DNA of 64,000 nt from Seriola aureovittata (GCF_021018895.1 NC_079377.1:6144501-6208500); one strand, 5' to 3'; numbered from the stretch's first letter, positions 38,035 through 52,584 are shown. Made by a program: numbers and translations. Notes: generated from the sequence alone by a model not told the origin.

Positions 38035-39217
38035 ATACATTGAAGCCTTTTCTTTTAATCTACAGCTTGTTACACAAATTCACGAGTCCGTTGGTTTTTT
38101 ATTTTATTTTCCAAGCTAGTCTATAGATTCAAATTTGCAACTTTCTAATCACAAGTGTGCTTCTGTAGACTATGGGTTACCACTGCAACAACTCATTTTC
38201 ATATCCTGCAATCACCTCAAATGTGTAGTGCATGTCAGATATCTCTTTTTACATGTATTAAAATATTTTTTAAATTGTGCAGAGGGTTGTTTTTTACCGT
38301 GGAAGCAGAAGAGCTAGTGAACTATATACCAGATGTTATTGTTGAGCTTACAGCCCCGTCTCATGGCCTTTGTTCCAATTGTCTCCCTGAAAAATTATGC
38401 AACTCCATCTACTTTTGAAGTCCACAAGATGTGTCTGAAAGCTCCAGAAGAAGTCTAGTTATTATTTGAACACATTGCTGCATTTCAGCCAAAATATGGT
38501 TTGGAATCTGGGCAATAATTGCACAATAATTCTCCTCAAAAACAAGAGACATTACAACTCAAGTCTTTCGATTATAATTTTTTTTTCTTTATTATTTCAT
38601 ATTCCAGAGAAAACGGAGTTGCATCTGTAATGCTTTCAGTTTTATTTTTTAAATATTTGCATTCAACAACCTGAATTGATTGAAGAATCAATACTGAATG
38701 GCAAAAATATAGAATTCATCCATACGAAAATCATATTATAGAAGAAATTACAGATGTACTCAACAATTGTCGACCTGAAGTGTCGTTTCCATATCTGTTT
38801 TAAAGGCAGCTAATATCTCAAGCGAAGGAGCTGCGCACAAGTGCTTTTCTGGAAACCCATGAAGCCGCAGTGGCAGCAGCATCGACCAGTGTGCTTTAAG
38901 TCTAGCTTATCCAGTGATAAAGAACCAGCATTGCACAGTACGATGCTAATTTACATTCACTTTATGACGTACCTGCTGGCTGATCGACTAGAGGGAGGAT
39001 AATGGTGATTGGCTCATATTGTTGTGGTAATAACCATGAAGACCACAGCGAAAACTACTTCAAGAAGAAATGAGTGGTGCTGCTGTGCCACACCATGCCA
39101 TTCAGTTTCATGTTGGTGTGCTTGTTACTTTGGGCTTCCCTCCAAAAAACAAAAAAAACAAGAAAAAAATCAGTCACTTCATCAGTTCAACAAAGTTTTC
39201 TACTCTCTACAAACCCC

Positions 39218-39252
<35 letters not shown>

Positions 39253-39546
39253 CATCATAGAATATACATCTGAGCAAGGCCACTTTCTTTTGTCATGAGA
39301 ACGACCTGTTCGTCTCACAAACAGCAAATGAAATGGATTCACAGAGGGAATCATTTGGTCCACTATGTTGAGCATCGAACAGCAGGCGTGTGACAAGTCC
39401 ACCATTTACACAGCAACGTTTGAAATGGAAACTGGTCCATTTAAAATGAGGACGTTCTGTTTAGATGCTACTGGGCTACCAGTGTAGCTCCACAAAAATA
39501 CGAACACACAAGTAGAAACACACACTACAACATTCCTGTATGTATC
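38035..39546. other. prop1-mcfd2 tail-to-tail spacer
   Basis: No gene is supported. AT-rich sequence, with TTTATT motifs (for example about 38588) that could be poly(A) signals for the opposite-strand mcfd2 gene. A CA tract is at 39220-39250. Confidence 0.45.
39220..39250. repeat. (CA)n microsatellite
   Basis: Pure CA array of about 15 units. Confidence 0.95.
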
Positions 39547-39858
39547 AAGGGTCAGTTCACCCAAATTATAAAATTAGTTTTATAGTTTTTTTTTTTGTTT
39601 TTAAGAGATATCTGTTGCTGAGACTTCTGCTGCTGCAGTGCAGTGGAGGACGTCACTAGAGACAGTTCTCATTGGCAGTTGTTCATTTGGTAGAATTAAA
39701 AGAACATTTCCAGCTTTACTTGTAACCAGCTAATGACAGTAGTCAAAGATCTCTCTAAACCACAACTAACAGAATTGACAGTTTATTTGTATGGCTATGT
39801 ACCACTGAGGTTTAAAATGAATGATTGTTAGTGTTATTGGGTGAACTGGTCCTTTTTT
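39547..39858. mobile_element. miniature inverted-repeat transposable element
   Basis: The left end 'agggtcagttcacccaaatt' (39548 on) is mirrored by 'attgggtgaactggtccttt' (39836-39855) at the right. The body is about 310 bases and noncoding. The terminal sequence is familiar from many teleost MITE copies. It probably lies within or just beyond the mcfd2 3'UTR and supplies a TTTATT (39782-39787), which is AATAAA on the mcfd2 strand. Confidence 0.65.
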
Positions 39859-40242
39859 AATGGCACAATTTCAAAGAACCTACAAAAACAGAGGATGTAG
39901 AAACATCCTTCTGTGCATTGTAAGCATACACCAGAGTCAAACTAAAAGGAAAAAGTTGAATCTTGAACTCCACCTTTTTGTTGCTTGTTAAATTACTGGC
40001 ATAACCAAATTTGTTCCTGCTTTCCAGCTTGGACTAAAGAACTGTCACAAGGCCGAAAAACTCTCATAAATTACCATCGACCCTGAACTGACCCCTTTGA
40101 GAGAATTAGAAAAGATTAAATGATGGTCTTCAACGATGTGGTGCAGCTTCTCAGTTTGGCTCCATGTACACCCACTAATGGCGCTCCCCTTCTCTGCAGA
40201 TTCCTTGCTGTTGTTGTGGACATGATGACACATGAAGATGCT

Positions 40243-41611
40243 CTATTCCAGTGATTTGGCAAACTCTGCATAATCTATATAACCGTCATTGTTTTTGTCA
40301 TCGTCCCTCAGAACATCATCAATGAGATTAATCAGGTCCTCCTCCTTCATTGGCTGGCTGTCCTCTCCTCGCTCCTAAAAAAAAAAAGAAAAGAACAAAT
40401 GTCTGACAACAGAATATTTATAGATGTATTATGTAGCAACTTGAGGCGATAACAAATGTTATTCATTGGGAAAATTACAATATATATATATTTTGCTGGT
40501 TACGTTTTTTTTTCCAAATGTGAAGCCATGCTGCTTTTTTTGTGTTTCATATCATTTTTCATTGAATATCTTTGGACTTTGAACTGTTGGTCGGACAAGA
40601 CAAGACATCTGAATATAACCTTGGGCTTTTAGAATTTGAGAGGGGCATTATTCACTATTTCTTTTTATAATTTAAATCTTGATTGAAAATTGATAATGAA
40701 AATAACTGTTGGCCCTAAATCATATTTAAAAAAAATTGTGGTACACTGCAAAAAGCAAAAACTGGCCAGGTTGGAAAGTATGACCATGGTATGTGTAGCT
40801 TGCTGAGGTTGCAGTATGTTGCATGATTTCTGGGTATTGCAGTTTTTCACACTGTGAGTCGGTCTCCAAGTAAAAAAGCATTTAGCTGAAGAAACATAAT
40901 GACATGCCATCATCATAACTTTATGCATTTGGGTGAAGAAAGAAAGGGTGATATTTTTTAAACACCTCCTACCCAGCAAGCTCCATTTTTTGTCAAAACA
41001 ACAGAAATCTTTATCACAAACAAGTGTATTAAGCTGGTAAACACACATCCTCTGTGTTCCCTCTTTAAGCAGCCAGTAACAAATGGTTTTAGGTACCAAA
41101 AGCAACAACAAACAAAGCAAACGTATACACAATCACACACACTCCCACCTCTCTGTGTACATGAGTGATCGCTGTGGCTAGCTCCAGCCCGTCCAGGAGG
41201 TTGTTTCCATCATAATCATGCATCTTGAAATAGTGCAGCTGAAGCTCCTGGGGTGTCATGTCTTTCTCTGGTTTGTCTATCACTCCCTCCAGATGCTCCA
41301 TGATGTGGCTAGTAGACAAAGAGGCCAAAAACCACAGCTTTTGAATACACAGAGTGTGTGAAGGTAGCTCCTGACTCTGATCAAAGTTCATTAGTATGTG
41401 CAAATAACCCTTCTGAATGAGGAGATATTACTCACTCTTTGTCCTGGACCATGTTTTTGTCCAGGCGACCGTGACCATGGCCCGTTACGTGAGCTGCACT
41501 CTCTACTGCAGGGGGCTGCTGATGTGGATCCCCATGAGAATAAACACACAGCAGACAGCAAGACAGGAGGAACAGACACCCCCAGTCCACAGTAGACCTG
41601 CCATTCATCAT
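40243..41611 (-). CDS. mcfd2: multiple coagulation factor deficiency protein 2 homolog (MCFD2)
   Basis: Soluble EF-hand protein of the ER/Golgi intermediate compartment. With the lectin LMAN1 it exports cargo such as coagulation factors V and VIII. Coding exons on the minus strand: 41611-41436, 41308-41149, 40374-40243. They join in frame into 155 residues (human 146). Donor and acceptor sites are canonical (aaga/gtgagt; gag/gtggga; ctactag and ttttttag acceptors). A signal peptide is visible at the start (MMNGRST, then a hydrophobic run [13 protein letters not shown]), followed by a His/Gly-rich linker. EF-hand loops: 90-101 ([12 protein letters not shown]) and 138-149 ([12 protein letters not shown]), both with all calcium-ligand positions filled. 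The C-terminus FAKSLE is typical of the family. ATG at 41611 or 41608 could start translation. The gene is convergent with prop1 and divergent from ttc7a. Confidence 0.95.
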
Positions 41612-42267
41612 TCTGTTAGGCACACACACATACACACACACAAAAAGACAAACAGACGACAGACAGACAGACAGCAGGACACGCAGAGTTAAAAGACTGG
41701 TGTGCTGTACGGTATCTACAATACGGTGGGCATCATATATCCTGATGATACACACTAGGCTTACATTGTTTTTTCTACCTTTCTACATTCTGTGATTCAT
41801 TTTTCTCTCACATTTTTCATTCATACATTCCAGTACTGCAACCAGACAACCTTCAATTTTAGACTCTTAGTTATAGCATGTTTTTCTTGTTGTTTCTTGT
41901 TGTTAAATTACCATTGTGTACCATATGTTCATTAAGAAAACACAGATTTTTTTTTTTTTTAAATCTACCATAGGCAAATAATAGGCTATGTAAGCATATG
42001 TTTCTGTTAAAATATCCATAATTGGGAGCCCTGCTATATGCACTATGAGGTTACATTACTATGCTAGTTAAAGACCAGAAATTATCAGAAACAATCATTA
42101 ACGTTAGCTCAAAAGCTACACCAACATTTGCTAGCACGAAGCTTTAATTCAAGCCTACATAGAAATGACAAGACTTGTTTAATGCGTAGACTAATACAAG
42201 ACTTACTATGATATGGTTTGTAAAAAGGCAGGTTTAATACCTACTTGAAGTTAATTTCTGTCTTCAC

Positions 42268-42400
42268 CTGGCTCCGTGGACAGTTATGTTGTTTGAATAG
42301 TTGGTAAGCAATAACGTTTGGTCACAGCTTTCAGGGGCCAAGTCGCTTGCCGTAGCCCCTCTTGGACACGACAGCTCATTATGATTGGCTAATATTATCA
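42268..42400 (-). promoter_or_regulatory. candidate mcfd2 noncoding first exon and CCAAT box
   Basis: On the minus strand a good donor (gagccag/gtgaag) ends a possible 5'UTR exon at 42268. A CCAAT box (ATTGG on the plus strand, 42384-42388) lies about 115 bases upstream of that donor. This would place the mcfd2 start near 42360, with a 5'UTR intron before the coding exon at 41611. Inference from sequence only. Confidence 0.35.
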
Positions 42401-44091
42401 GAGAGTATACAACCGAAGTGAGAGAGTTAACTACACACTTAAAATTTTGCTAGTCAGACTACAAGGCTACTTTTAGCTGTCCACGAGAGAATTACATTTT
42501 TATTATAACTTGTGTATGTTTCATCATAATGTATAAAGTTATACTAAGATATCGATACGCTGTGACATCTAGAAATACCATTAAGTACGTAACAAAACAA
42601 ATGTAACCCGGGTGAAATCGTATTAAGTTGTTTAGTCTGTTGAGTAAGCTGACACGAGCTAATGTCTAAGCTATTTGACACAATATTCACATTCTCACGT
42701 TGTAATATATGTGCGCTTATGGCACCTCCCATGGTGCAAAGTACTTTTTTCGACGAGAACTATCTTGACAGAAAAAAACCTTTGAGGTGACTGTATTAGT
42801 ACGTCAGCAGGGGGCGTGAAGCAGCCGCTCAGCTGTCAGATCTGCACTGCACAGGACCACGCTGTGTGGTGGACGGTTACTGAGGAGGGCAAGCGTCGAT
42901 TTGTGTCAAACAAATGTCAAGTTTCCAGAGAGAAAATGACGCAGCTAAATCTCTGTTCAGGAGGCTTGAGGTTTCATTTTATGTCATAAAGTAGCTGATA
43001 TAGACTCGCAGTAAAACCCCTCAGTAGCGAGTGACCCTTGTCTCCCTGTGTATTTACACCCTTTGTTGTGGTTGATAGGACTAAGGTGAACTTGGTGGAT
43101 TCGTGTGAATTCCTCCCTTTCCCTCAACACAGTTTTCCCCTTTTATGAACACGAGTTAGTGAACTGAAAGAAAATTTTTGTTTCTCAGCCCATTGTGCAT
43201 CCATTGATTTGTACAACCTGCTTGATACGTTGCAATTATATGTCACAGTGCAATAGCTGACAGATGTAATGTTTTGTATCTGAGCCAGGAGGTTAGCCAG
43301 CGCCAGCCTGCCAGTGTTCCTGAACCCAGATCAGGGAGCAAGCCAAGCAATTACAAATTGATTTTTTCCCGCTGAACTCATCTACGAAATGAGCACTGTT
43401 AAAAAACGAAAACATCACCTTATATGCATGTATCCTGCCTCAGCTGGGGTGTGCACACTTTTGCGGTATTAGAGTACAGCATTCTTTGCATTGCTTTTTC
43501 TTAAGCCCTACCTGATCCAGTTAAAGTGTTAACGGAAAAAGATTAGGGACATGGGTCCTGAAAGGAAGACATCCTTCCTTCAGACAGCTACAGATCAAGC
43601 CCTCTCAAAATGCCACACTTGTTTCAAGAAGAAACCTTTACAGACAGGAGTCACTAATGCATTATTGCCAAACGCTAAACAAGACAATTTATGCATAACA
43701 GTGTGCAGTGTAATAAATATGCATTATAAAGTGCTGCAAGATGACAGTAAAGTTAAGATGGTTCAAGGTGAAAATTTGAACTTAATCTGAATATTGCAGA
43801 AATTTCCTTGTTAAATTGAATAAAAACCTAGGCTTGCTATAGATAATATTACACATGAATAATTAGCTCCTATATAAAGGATAATATCATAACACCTATT
43901 CAAATTAAAATATGCATTTCAGTATTTACTTTTGCGCACTAGCTCTTGTTCATGACCTCCTGTGCTTGTGGTAACCCACACTCCACCCTCCATCCCTCCG
44001 CACTCAAAGATTACACATTTATTTCTCCTGGTAGTCTGCAGTTACTCCCATCGTGTCAGGGGAGTACAGTCACCACCGGGACAGAGCAGCG
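42401..44091. promoter_or_regulatory. divergent mcfd2/ttc7a upstream region
   Basis: The intergenic space between two head-to-head genes. The segment 42800-42910 is richer in GC than its surroundings and holds a cAMP-response-like 'tacgtcag' (42801-42808) and the phrase 'cagggggcgtg'. No coding frame here is convincing; a 79-codon frame at 43551-43790 lacks any domain. A noncoding first exon of ttc7a may lie near 42850-43090, because an acceptor-like 'tcgtgtcag' stands about 30 bases before the ttc7a start codon. Confidence 0.35.
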
Positions 44092-47000
44092 ATGGCATCC
44101 CGGGTCTCCTTCACCCAGATCCGGCTGGAAGCGGAGCTGGAGCGGTACCGGGCCGAGTGCCAGTGGGACAAGATGCCGGCGATCATCGACCAGATGCACG
44201 CTGCGCGGATCCACGAGGACGGTGAGTGGTTTACATCTGGTTTAAAGTTGAGGTGTGTGCTGTAGCTTCCTGACTGTCTGTACTGCTCGCTGATGTGCAC
44301 GCTGCAAAAAATAACCACTGAAGAAAAGTCACAAGTTCCCATTATCAGCTTGAAACCCGCATCTGGCATAAGAAGTTTTTTTTAATTCCACTTGTTTTTA
44401 GGGAATTTCTTTCACCTGTTTTTAGAAAGTTGTTTCCAGAGCAAGTGTTTCATAGTTTAAGAAAACTTTTGACACTAGAAAATGATTTGAAATGAGCTCA
44501 TAGGGAGCAATGAGAAGTTTCTGTGCTTCAACCATTTTCAAATCTGTTCAACTGATTTGTAAAAAAGTTTGACTTTAAGACTCACGAAGAATCTTTTTTT
44601 TTTTACAATTGGAGGTTGGATATTTTTTGTAGCAAAATGCCAGATACACAAGGTGGACTTTGGACTCACAGCAAGATAGAATAGGTTACTGTACAGCAAA
44701 TGTATTTCACAACAAAAGCAACAGCAAGAAGAAGAACAAGTAGAAGAAGAAGAAGAGTTGATTAACCACGTCCTAGTGGGTCAGACCACAGGTCACAGAG
44801 GGGTTACCAGATGTCTTCAGGACTAAAATAAAAAATACCACTCGCTGGGAGTTTACAGTATACACAGTGAAAGATGATCAAAGGTATTGTATGGGCAGGA
44901 CAGACGCTACCACCTGCTATTTCTCATGCAAAACAAGATTTTCCAGTGAACTATCCACCACCTGCCTTTACCCTTGAAATCATTCCACACTGTATGTGTG
45001 CTCAAAGAAATGCAAACACACTTATCACTCTGTGCCTCATAAAGCATTACTTTGGTAAGTCACTAATGCACCTGCCTCCACCTCACCTTTAGTAAAGTAA
45101 ACACGGGTTCAGGTGACTCGACCGCCAGTCTGCTGTTATTGAGCCCATAACTGGCTGACAGTGCCGAACAGCAGTTTCCCCCTGTATGCACACGCACCGA
45201 TGTGTTAAATCAGTGCGGTATTACTGTGTGCATGCATGCTTCACATTAGCTGATCTGACAGAGTGTGCGCACTGAAGACATGGAGAAGTTAGTTTATTAA
45301 AAGATAGATCAACTTCATGGCAGGTAAAGCAGTAAAGAAATAAACTTTGTGGTAAAATCCATCCTACTGTAAAACAGTAAAAAGCAGCCACAGTTACTCT
45401 GTATTCTTCATTCATATCTTGTTGGATGAAGTATTTTACTTTGGTTTGCATAAAGCTAGGTAATGCAGGAGTAACTAATAATTTGATATCAGTCAGACTC
45501 AAAACAAGGATTGTTATCAAAGTGATATTGTGCCGTCACCCACACACATACTGTAAAACCCATCACTACAAGTTCTCCCTTGCCTATTCTCAAATGTTCA
45601 AATGTGTTATTCTAAAAAATTAGGAGATAACTAACTGAGGATGAAGACAAGAGGAAATGAAATTACACCAATGTATCACAAAATGATTCCTGGAAAACAG
45701 AGAATGTGAGTGAACTCCAGGCTCTTTTCTTCATCGACTTGCATTGAAGCGATCTCAGACTGTCCAACAACAGCGTCCAACACTGGCTCTCACCAAGTCT
45801 GCGCTGCAACTTGTTTGAAATCATTAAATAGCTCTTACTGTGGTTATGGGCTGAGACAAGTCCTGCTGTTTGTCCCTCACCTTCCTCTCACTGATAGGCT
45901 AAGCCTCGGCTGTGCTGATAAAACCGACCAAATATGTCAAGTATATCAGAACATAAACACTGCTCACAGAGTTGGCGTCAGAACACACACACACACGCAG
46001 AATGAATAAGCTAAACAGGAAGGCTTTAATCAAGTGTGTGTGTACACAAAAACTGAGCTTTACTACTGGACACTGAGTGGATGTAAGGCACAGTCAGAAC
46101 AGGGTTAGTTTACCATATGAAAAACTTTGATATCTTTGAGTCAGTGTAGGTGGATGTGGAGTGCTTATCATGTGATTACAACGTTAAAGCTATTTAAGGA
46201 ACGAGTACGAGGGAAATGGAAACTGCAGCTTCTAAATAGACCTCAGATCTCTGGGATTTTTGAACTGCTCCTTCTGAGCTGGTGGGAAATGCTGTTTTTA
46301 AAAGGCCGAGTGAGGTTTGCTTTGGCTACAGAAACAAATGACCTGTGACCCCGAACTCAGACCTACTCCAGCAAACTCAGTTCACGTTTAACTTTTTAAA
46401 TCCCACCCTCAGATGATTACGGGACACTGCTGATGGCTGAGGCGTTGCTGGAGGAGTGCCTGCAGGAAAACATGGATCTATTACGGAGATCAATACCTTT
46501 GATGGACAAGACCCAGCCCAGATTGTGCAGGGCTAAAGGCCACCTCAACACCATCCTGAGCCGAGGCCGCCTCACAGTCAGTCTAATCTGTGTTCCTTCA
46601 GGCTGTCCTATAGCTATTGATTCCTCTCTGCCTCTATAAAGCTTCTTTTCTTTATTTAACATAATAAAGGAAGTACATTATGCCACAGAGCACAGGAATC
46701 TTTAGAAACGAATCTCTTCCTCAGTTATTGCCAACCATGTATTCCCTTTTGTCCTCCAGCCCAGGTTCTTAAATGAGGCTCTGCTGCTGATGGCCAAAGT
46801 ACACTATGTGCAGGGTCGCTACCGGGACGCCCAGGGAATGTGTGCCAGGGTGGGACTGGAGGAGCTGACGCTGGACGACCAGCCCACCTACCACCTGCGA
46901 CTGCTGGCTGAGGCGTTTGTCATTAAAGGTACCAGAGGCCTCTCTAAACTTAAAGGGCAATTCTGCTTTTGCTGTCATTGTTTTGTTGTTAACAGTCATT

Positions 47001-50000
47001 GTTCCAAATGTAACAACAACATTATACTCACCATAGTAACTGGTCAGGTCTGGGAACACAGCGACACTAAAAAGAAGTCAGACGGGGCAAATAAAGCAGT
47101 GCCACATGTTTTTAACAAACCTAAATGACCAACAAAGAAGACATGAACACAGCCTGGTACAAAAATGGTTTCAATCTCTATTGCTAATTTCCCTTTTCAC
47201 AAAAACTGTACGGGGGGGGGGGGTTATATATATTTGTATCACTCATTAAGGCTTAAATTTATGCGTAATTGAGGATGTGGTCGTGAGAGAGACAGGTGGG
47301 TGCCGTCACAGTTGGCCTAGCTGTCTGCTAGGCCTCGTCTCAGCTAATTTGAGTCACTGAACGTGACCTCTAGCTTTGTGTTTGAGGTGTTTGTGCCTTT
47401 CGGAGGATTTTTGCATACAAATATCAGAAAAATAATATGTGCTTACTGTGCAATTAATTCACTCACAGAATGTTAGAAAGTCTGTGCTCCTATATTTTGA
47501 GATGAGTGAAATTATAGTATTATTTTATTTATATCTTAGCTCTCATTAGCATGTATCTGTGTCTTTGCTCGCCATACCTTTCTTGTTAACTTAGCTTGTT
47601 AACTAGCTAATGAGCCAGCAAATAAGTTAGTCATGGGTTAGCCTTTGAGCAAGATGCCCAGACGCCCAGAAGTGTCAGCTCAATGCACACCCCACCTCTT
47701 TGCCCATTTTTGGAATAGCTGGGTGTCAGGTGGAGTGATGCGCTGATGCCCAAGATGGCGACAACGGAGCAGCCCACTCTGAGCTTCAAAACCGCTCTTC
47801 ACAAATCTTTATTTACAGTCTGTGGGTTACACACAATGAATTTTGGTGACAACAAAACAGTGAATATACAAAACAGAATGTGTTACAAATTAGATAAAAT
47901 ACATACAATACAATACAATACATACATCCATTCAGAGAAACCTGTGCAATGGTCTTAACACCAGCCAACCAATGTGTAACAAAGCTATTTACAGTTGTAG
48001 TGCAAAAAATATCATGGGCTCATAAATCTACAGGAAATCAGCTGGAGCCTTGTGTTAGCTGTCAGTGGGATCGCAGACTCTATAGTGCTGCACAGTTTAC
48101 ATTTGCAGCAGATCTCTCACCTGTTAGCCTTATATAAGCAGGAGCAGCTCTGAAGACTGGCACGTTTCCCTAAAAAACACAACAGGCAAGACCGAACAGC
48201 TTCCTGCATACATTTCCTTGATGATCCCCTTCTTAATCCCTTTGCCAGGAGTTATTACAGCCCTAAAAATCACAATGACCTTGTATGGAGTTTGGAAGTA
48301 GAAATGGAAGTGAGGGTGGTGGGCAGATGAAATTCAGTTTGTGGAGATGGATGTAACACAGCTGGAAAACATCAGCTTCATTTGACAGATAGTTCTGTCA
48401 GTATCCTCCTAGTGTGTCTGTCTGAGTTTTAACCTCAGCTTGTGAACGACACTGATGATGTGACCATTTGAAAAATAGGCCCCATCGTCGTCTCTCTGTA
48501 GCTGCCTCTCCTGAAGACACCTTTGGGAGTAATAATGTCTGAGACTGGACAGATCCAGAGTGAAGAGAGACCATAAAGCCCCTCTGGGAACAGATTCACC
48601 ACAACTGGTGTGTGTCCTGACAGACATCTAGATGCTGATTTTAAAAGCCTGATGATTGTGAGTCATACGTCTCACTGTTACTCAGTCACACATGCACACA
48701 AGCTGTCTGAAGTTCAAAAAAATGCAGTTTTGTTATAGCAGGTTATTTTTGGGCTTATTTTAAAAATGTGCTTTTTGCGGTCAGATACCATCTTAATACT
48801 ATTTTGACACATTGAATACCAACTTTATGAAAGGTCAAAAGTCACAGAACATTACACATTCTGTACTCCTTAGAGCAGTGGAGAATCTTGTTACACTCAT
48901 CATCATCATCATCATGTCATTATACTCCCTGTTTCCTGATAATCGGACATGACCTCATGCTCATGAAAACTGAGGAGAATTTTATTATAATAACTGTCAG
49001 ATTTTGATTTCCTTTGATTGTTTTGAAACCAGCTGAATAATATTTGCAGTGGATTGGTATGATGACTCTCAGAGGCTGCATGAGGAAACAGATCAGATCC
49101 TGTGGGGGTTGCATAGCTCCTTCCCATGCTTTTTTGTGCGTATTGTGTATTGTTGAGGGAATTAAGTCAATTGTGAATATTTGGATGATGATGTCTTGTC
49201 TCTTGGCAGATGTCTGCTTATTTGATTAGGCCTGGCGTCTGGCCTGAGGCTGCTGTCCCTCACAGGCCTACAGCGGTCTAGAAAAGTTCCTGCTCCATCC
49301 GTTTATTTGTACCAATAAGTCCACTAACGGACATCAGGACAGGCATCTGGACCACCACTGCCCCACTCACTTCTTCCTCTGTAGTCATACATCTGTAATG
49401 CATCCGTCAGCACAGCACAACATTAGAAAAACATGCAGCATAAATGTAGAAAAAAATATTCAGTTTCTGTTAGAGGGCAGGTGATACTTTATATTATATT
49501 TGAAAAAAACAAGATTAAAAATCTAAAGCCATGCTATCAGCTCCATGTAGCTGTGTATGCTAACAATAACAATGCTAATGTGCCTTCTTAGTTTAACATT
49601 TTCTAGTGTGTGGAAACATTTACTCTATCTTTGTCATTATCATTATCGTTATAATCAGGAACCCATGAGTATCTGCTCAGAATCTAGTGGTGGACCACCA
49701 AACCTAGAATGATATTTCTAGCACAGCTACAAGTTCATTTAAGCAGAACTATTTTTAGCAGAATCAGTCCATTAAAAGTAGCGCAGCTGTTCCTCTCTTT
49801 CTACCTTCTTGTAGTCCATGCACTATGAGGAATCGAACTTTGCAATGATGAACTTTCCAATCAACTAAAATAGCTAAGATGAAACATGGATGGATGTGGT
49901 GCCAAAACTACAGTTTCCTGCAAACTACAAAACTAATACTCAAATAATGGTATCTGTTGCAACTTTCATTTTTTAAATCACTTTCCTTTTTCACTTAAAG

Positions 50001-52403
50001 GTGCAGTCCAGTGATTTAGTATTACATTTCCATTAAGCTAGAGGACTCTTTGGGGACAAGAGACAGATTAAAAAATGAACAGAATGAAAAAGCAAAGACT
50101 GAGTTATCCCCAACTTTAGTCCATAGCATGAGGCAAGCTCCAGCAATAGTGGACACTACACTTCCCATAATGCATCCCTTAATCTAATCCCTATTTCATT
50201 ATACCCTCTTTGGCTGGCAAATACCTAATTGTTTAAAGCTCCATGTGCTCAGTTTGTAACACAGGCTTTCTCTTACACATGTATTCTCCAAGGCCAAGCT
50301 GATGACATCATCAACGTTAGCCTCTGTAGAGCCACAGAAGACTTATGTTTTCACTCTTTATGACAAGTAAACCGGCCTTTATGTTTAAAACTGGTGGAAT
50401 TTCCCTTTTAGATATTTGTTTGATCAGTTCACTCAAGCTGGGTTTTTTTTCTTTATTTGCCAATCACACACATCACTTGTCTCCTTGTCTTTCAGGTCTT
50501 TCTCTGGACCACCAGACAGTTTCTGCAGTGTCTCGGGTTCGTCTGTCAGAGAGGGAGGAGGAGAGTCTGTCCTGTTACCTCAAGGCCTGCGACGCTGCTC
50601 TGTCCTACCTGCAGGAGCTCGATAAGGTGGGTGTTTATACATGTAGAGTGTGCATGACATGTAAGCATGTTTTTATGTTTGCGTGTGTTTCTGTAGGGTC
50701 ACCGACCTGGAAAATAGAAATGTGTTTGTGTGTCTGACAAAAACTTTTGCACATGCCTTTTTTCCCTATTTTTTTAATTCATTGAATAAAAAGTATGAGT
50801 GCAGTAACGTTTCAGTAAATGCTCACATTTAATGTTTGTTTGCTGCAGCGTTGTTTTTTTCTCCTTTTCACTTCACACATCAAGAAAATAGGGAAGTTAC
50901 ACAAACTCTTCATACATGATACAATACTTCTACTCCACTTCATTTATTTCGCAATTCATATAGCTGCTGCTTACTTGTCAGATTAATATTTTCAATGAAA
51001 TATGATACACTGTTGTAGATCAAACTGCACTACATCATAGAGTCGTTATAATTAGCTGTGTCTTAATTAAAGTACTGCTTACATGTTCATGCAGCAGTAA
51101 TAATGACCCATTAATGTAAGAACTGGGGCCATTCTGCCTCATTAGTATTTGTACTTTTGACACTTTACATTTTGTTGCCAATACTCTTACTTGAGAAAGG
51201 TTTGGAATGGAGGACTTTAATTTGTAATGTATTTTTTTACAGTGGTATTGCTACTATAGTTAAGTAAAGATGTGCATACTTCCTCCACTAGTGTCATCTG
51301 TATCACTTCAATGTGCTGATTTTATCTGTGTTCATTAACCGAAACCACCAACCAAAAGCATCTAAAGCTTACAGTCATTTATTTACCTTTGGATTTTTTA
51401 TTAATGTGTACCTGAGTGTAGTGAATTTAAGCTTTGCTGTGCATGTGTTTTCAGGTAGTAACCACGCCCCACACCAAGACAGCCAAAGCTAGTCTGCTTC
51501 CCCCACCTGTGGACATCGACCTGGGATACTTCCTGCAGGCTGCATTGCAGAGCGCTTACATTTGTCTGCTGCAGAGGGGGTGAGTCTACCAAGTGTATAC
51601 ACAACAAACAGCACACAACACAAACCCGGAGTCTGCCTTCTTTTGCTCTTCGTTGGCCATTTGCCTGTTAAAAGTTTTTTTAAATAACTTAACTTGACTT
51701 GTGAGAGTTAAAAGATGTGCAGCAGCAAAAAATACCTGCATTAGCTTCAACATGACGCACTGTGATAAATATCTACCTCCTCTACAACAGTGCAAGTCAA
51801 CTAAGGATGAAAAGTCTACCAAATACATTTTCTTCTTAATCAGGGTCATTTTTAAGATTATCAAAAGTGACAGAATGAACCTCTATAAATTGATTTTTGT
51901 TATATAATTGGTTGCCGGCCTTATGTAATCACGGACTGGAAGTCACAGTTTATCCACCTGTATTTATGTGACGTCACTGGTTATGCAGTATGTTTAGTGG
52001 CTGCAGTCTTTTGCTGATTCATACTCGTCTGTATCGGAGGGAACCTTGGGCTTTGACCTCTTGTCTTGTTTTAGAAAGTGAGGAGGAGAAGAAATCAAGC
52101 AAAAGCTTTTCGAGCTCCACATGACCCCAGTGCAGCAGAGATGCATTTTTCATTTGTGACCAGCAGGTGCCAGTGTTGCTCTTAGGCTTAGAGAAGCAAA
52201 GTCCAACAAGTGCTGCACTGTCACATTCGTTCAGTTGTCAGTTTATTAGGTACACCAAGCTAAAACGAAGGCAGTCTAATGCAACAGCCTAACAATGCTC
52301 AGCTTTTGTTTTTTCTCATAAACCAATAGTGTGGACAAAACATTAGAAACACTAGATAATGAGAGTACTACTGTTTTTTGTATTTATTACAACTTCACAA
52401 CTG

Positions 52404-52469
<66 letters not shown>

Positions 52470-52584
52470 GTGTTAGTCATCTTGCACAGGGTGCTCACCA
52501 GCTGCGTAGGGTGCTCAGGGTGGTGGAGTCACGAGGGTCTCAGAGCTTTAGGAAGGTGAGGTGTCTCACGTACGAACATACACA

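Noticed and set aside
46769..47059. 96-codon minus-strand frame over ttc7a exon 3
   Set aside because: Antisense shadow of a well-supported exon.
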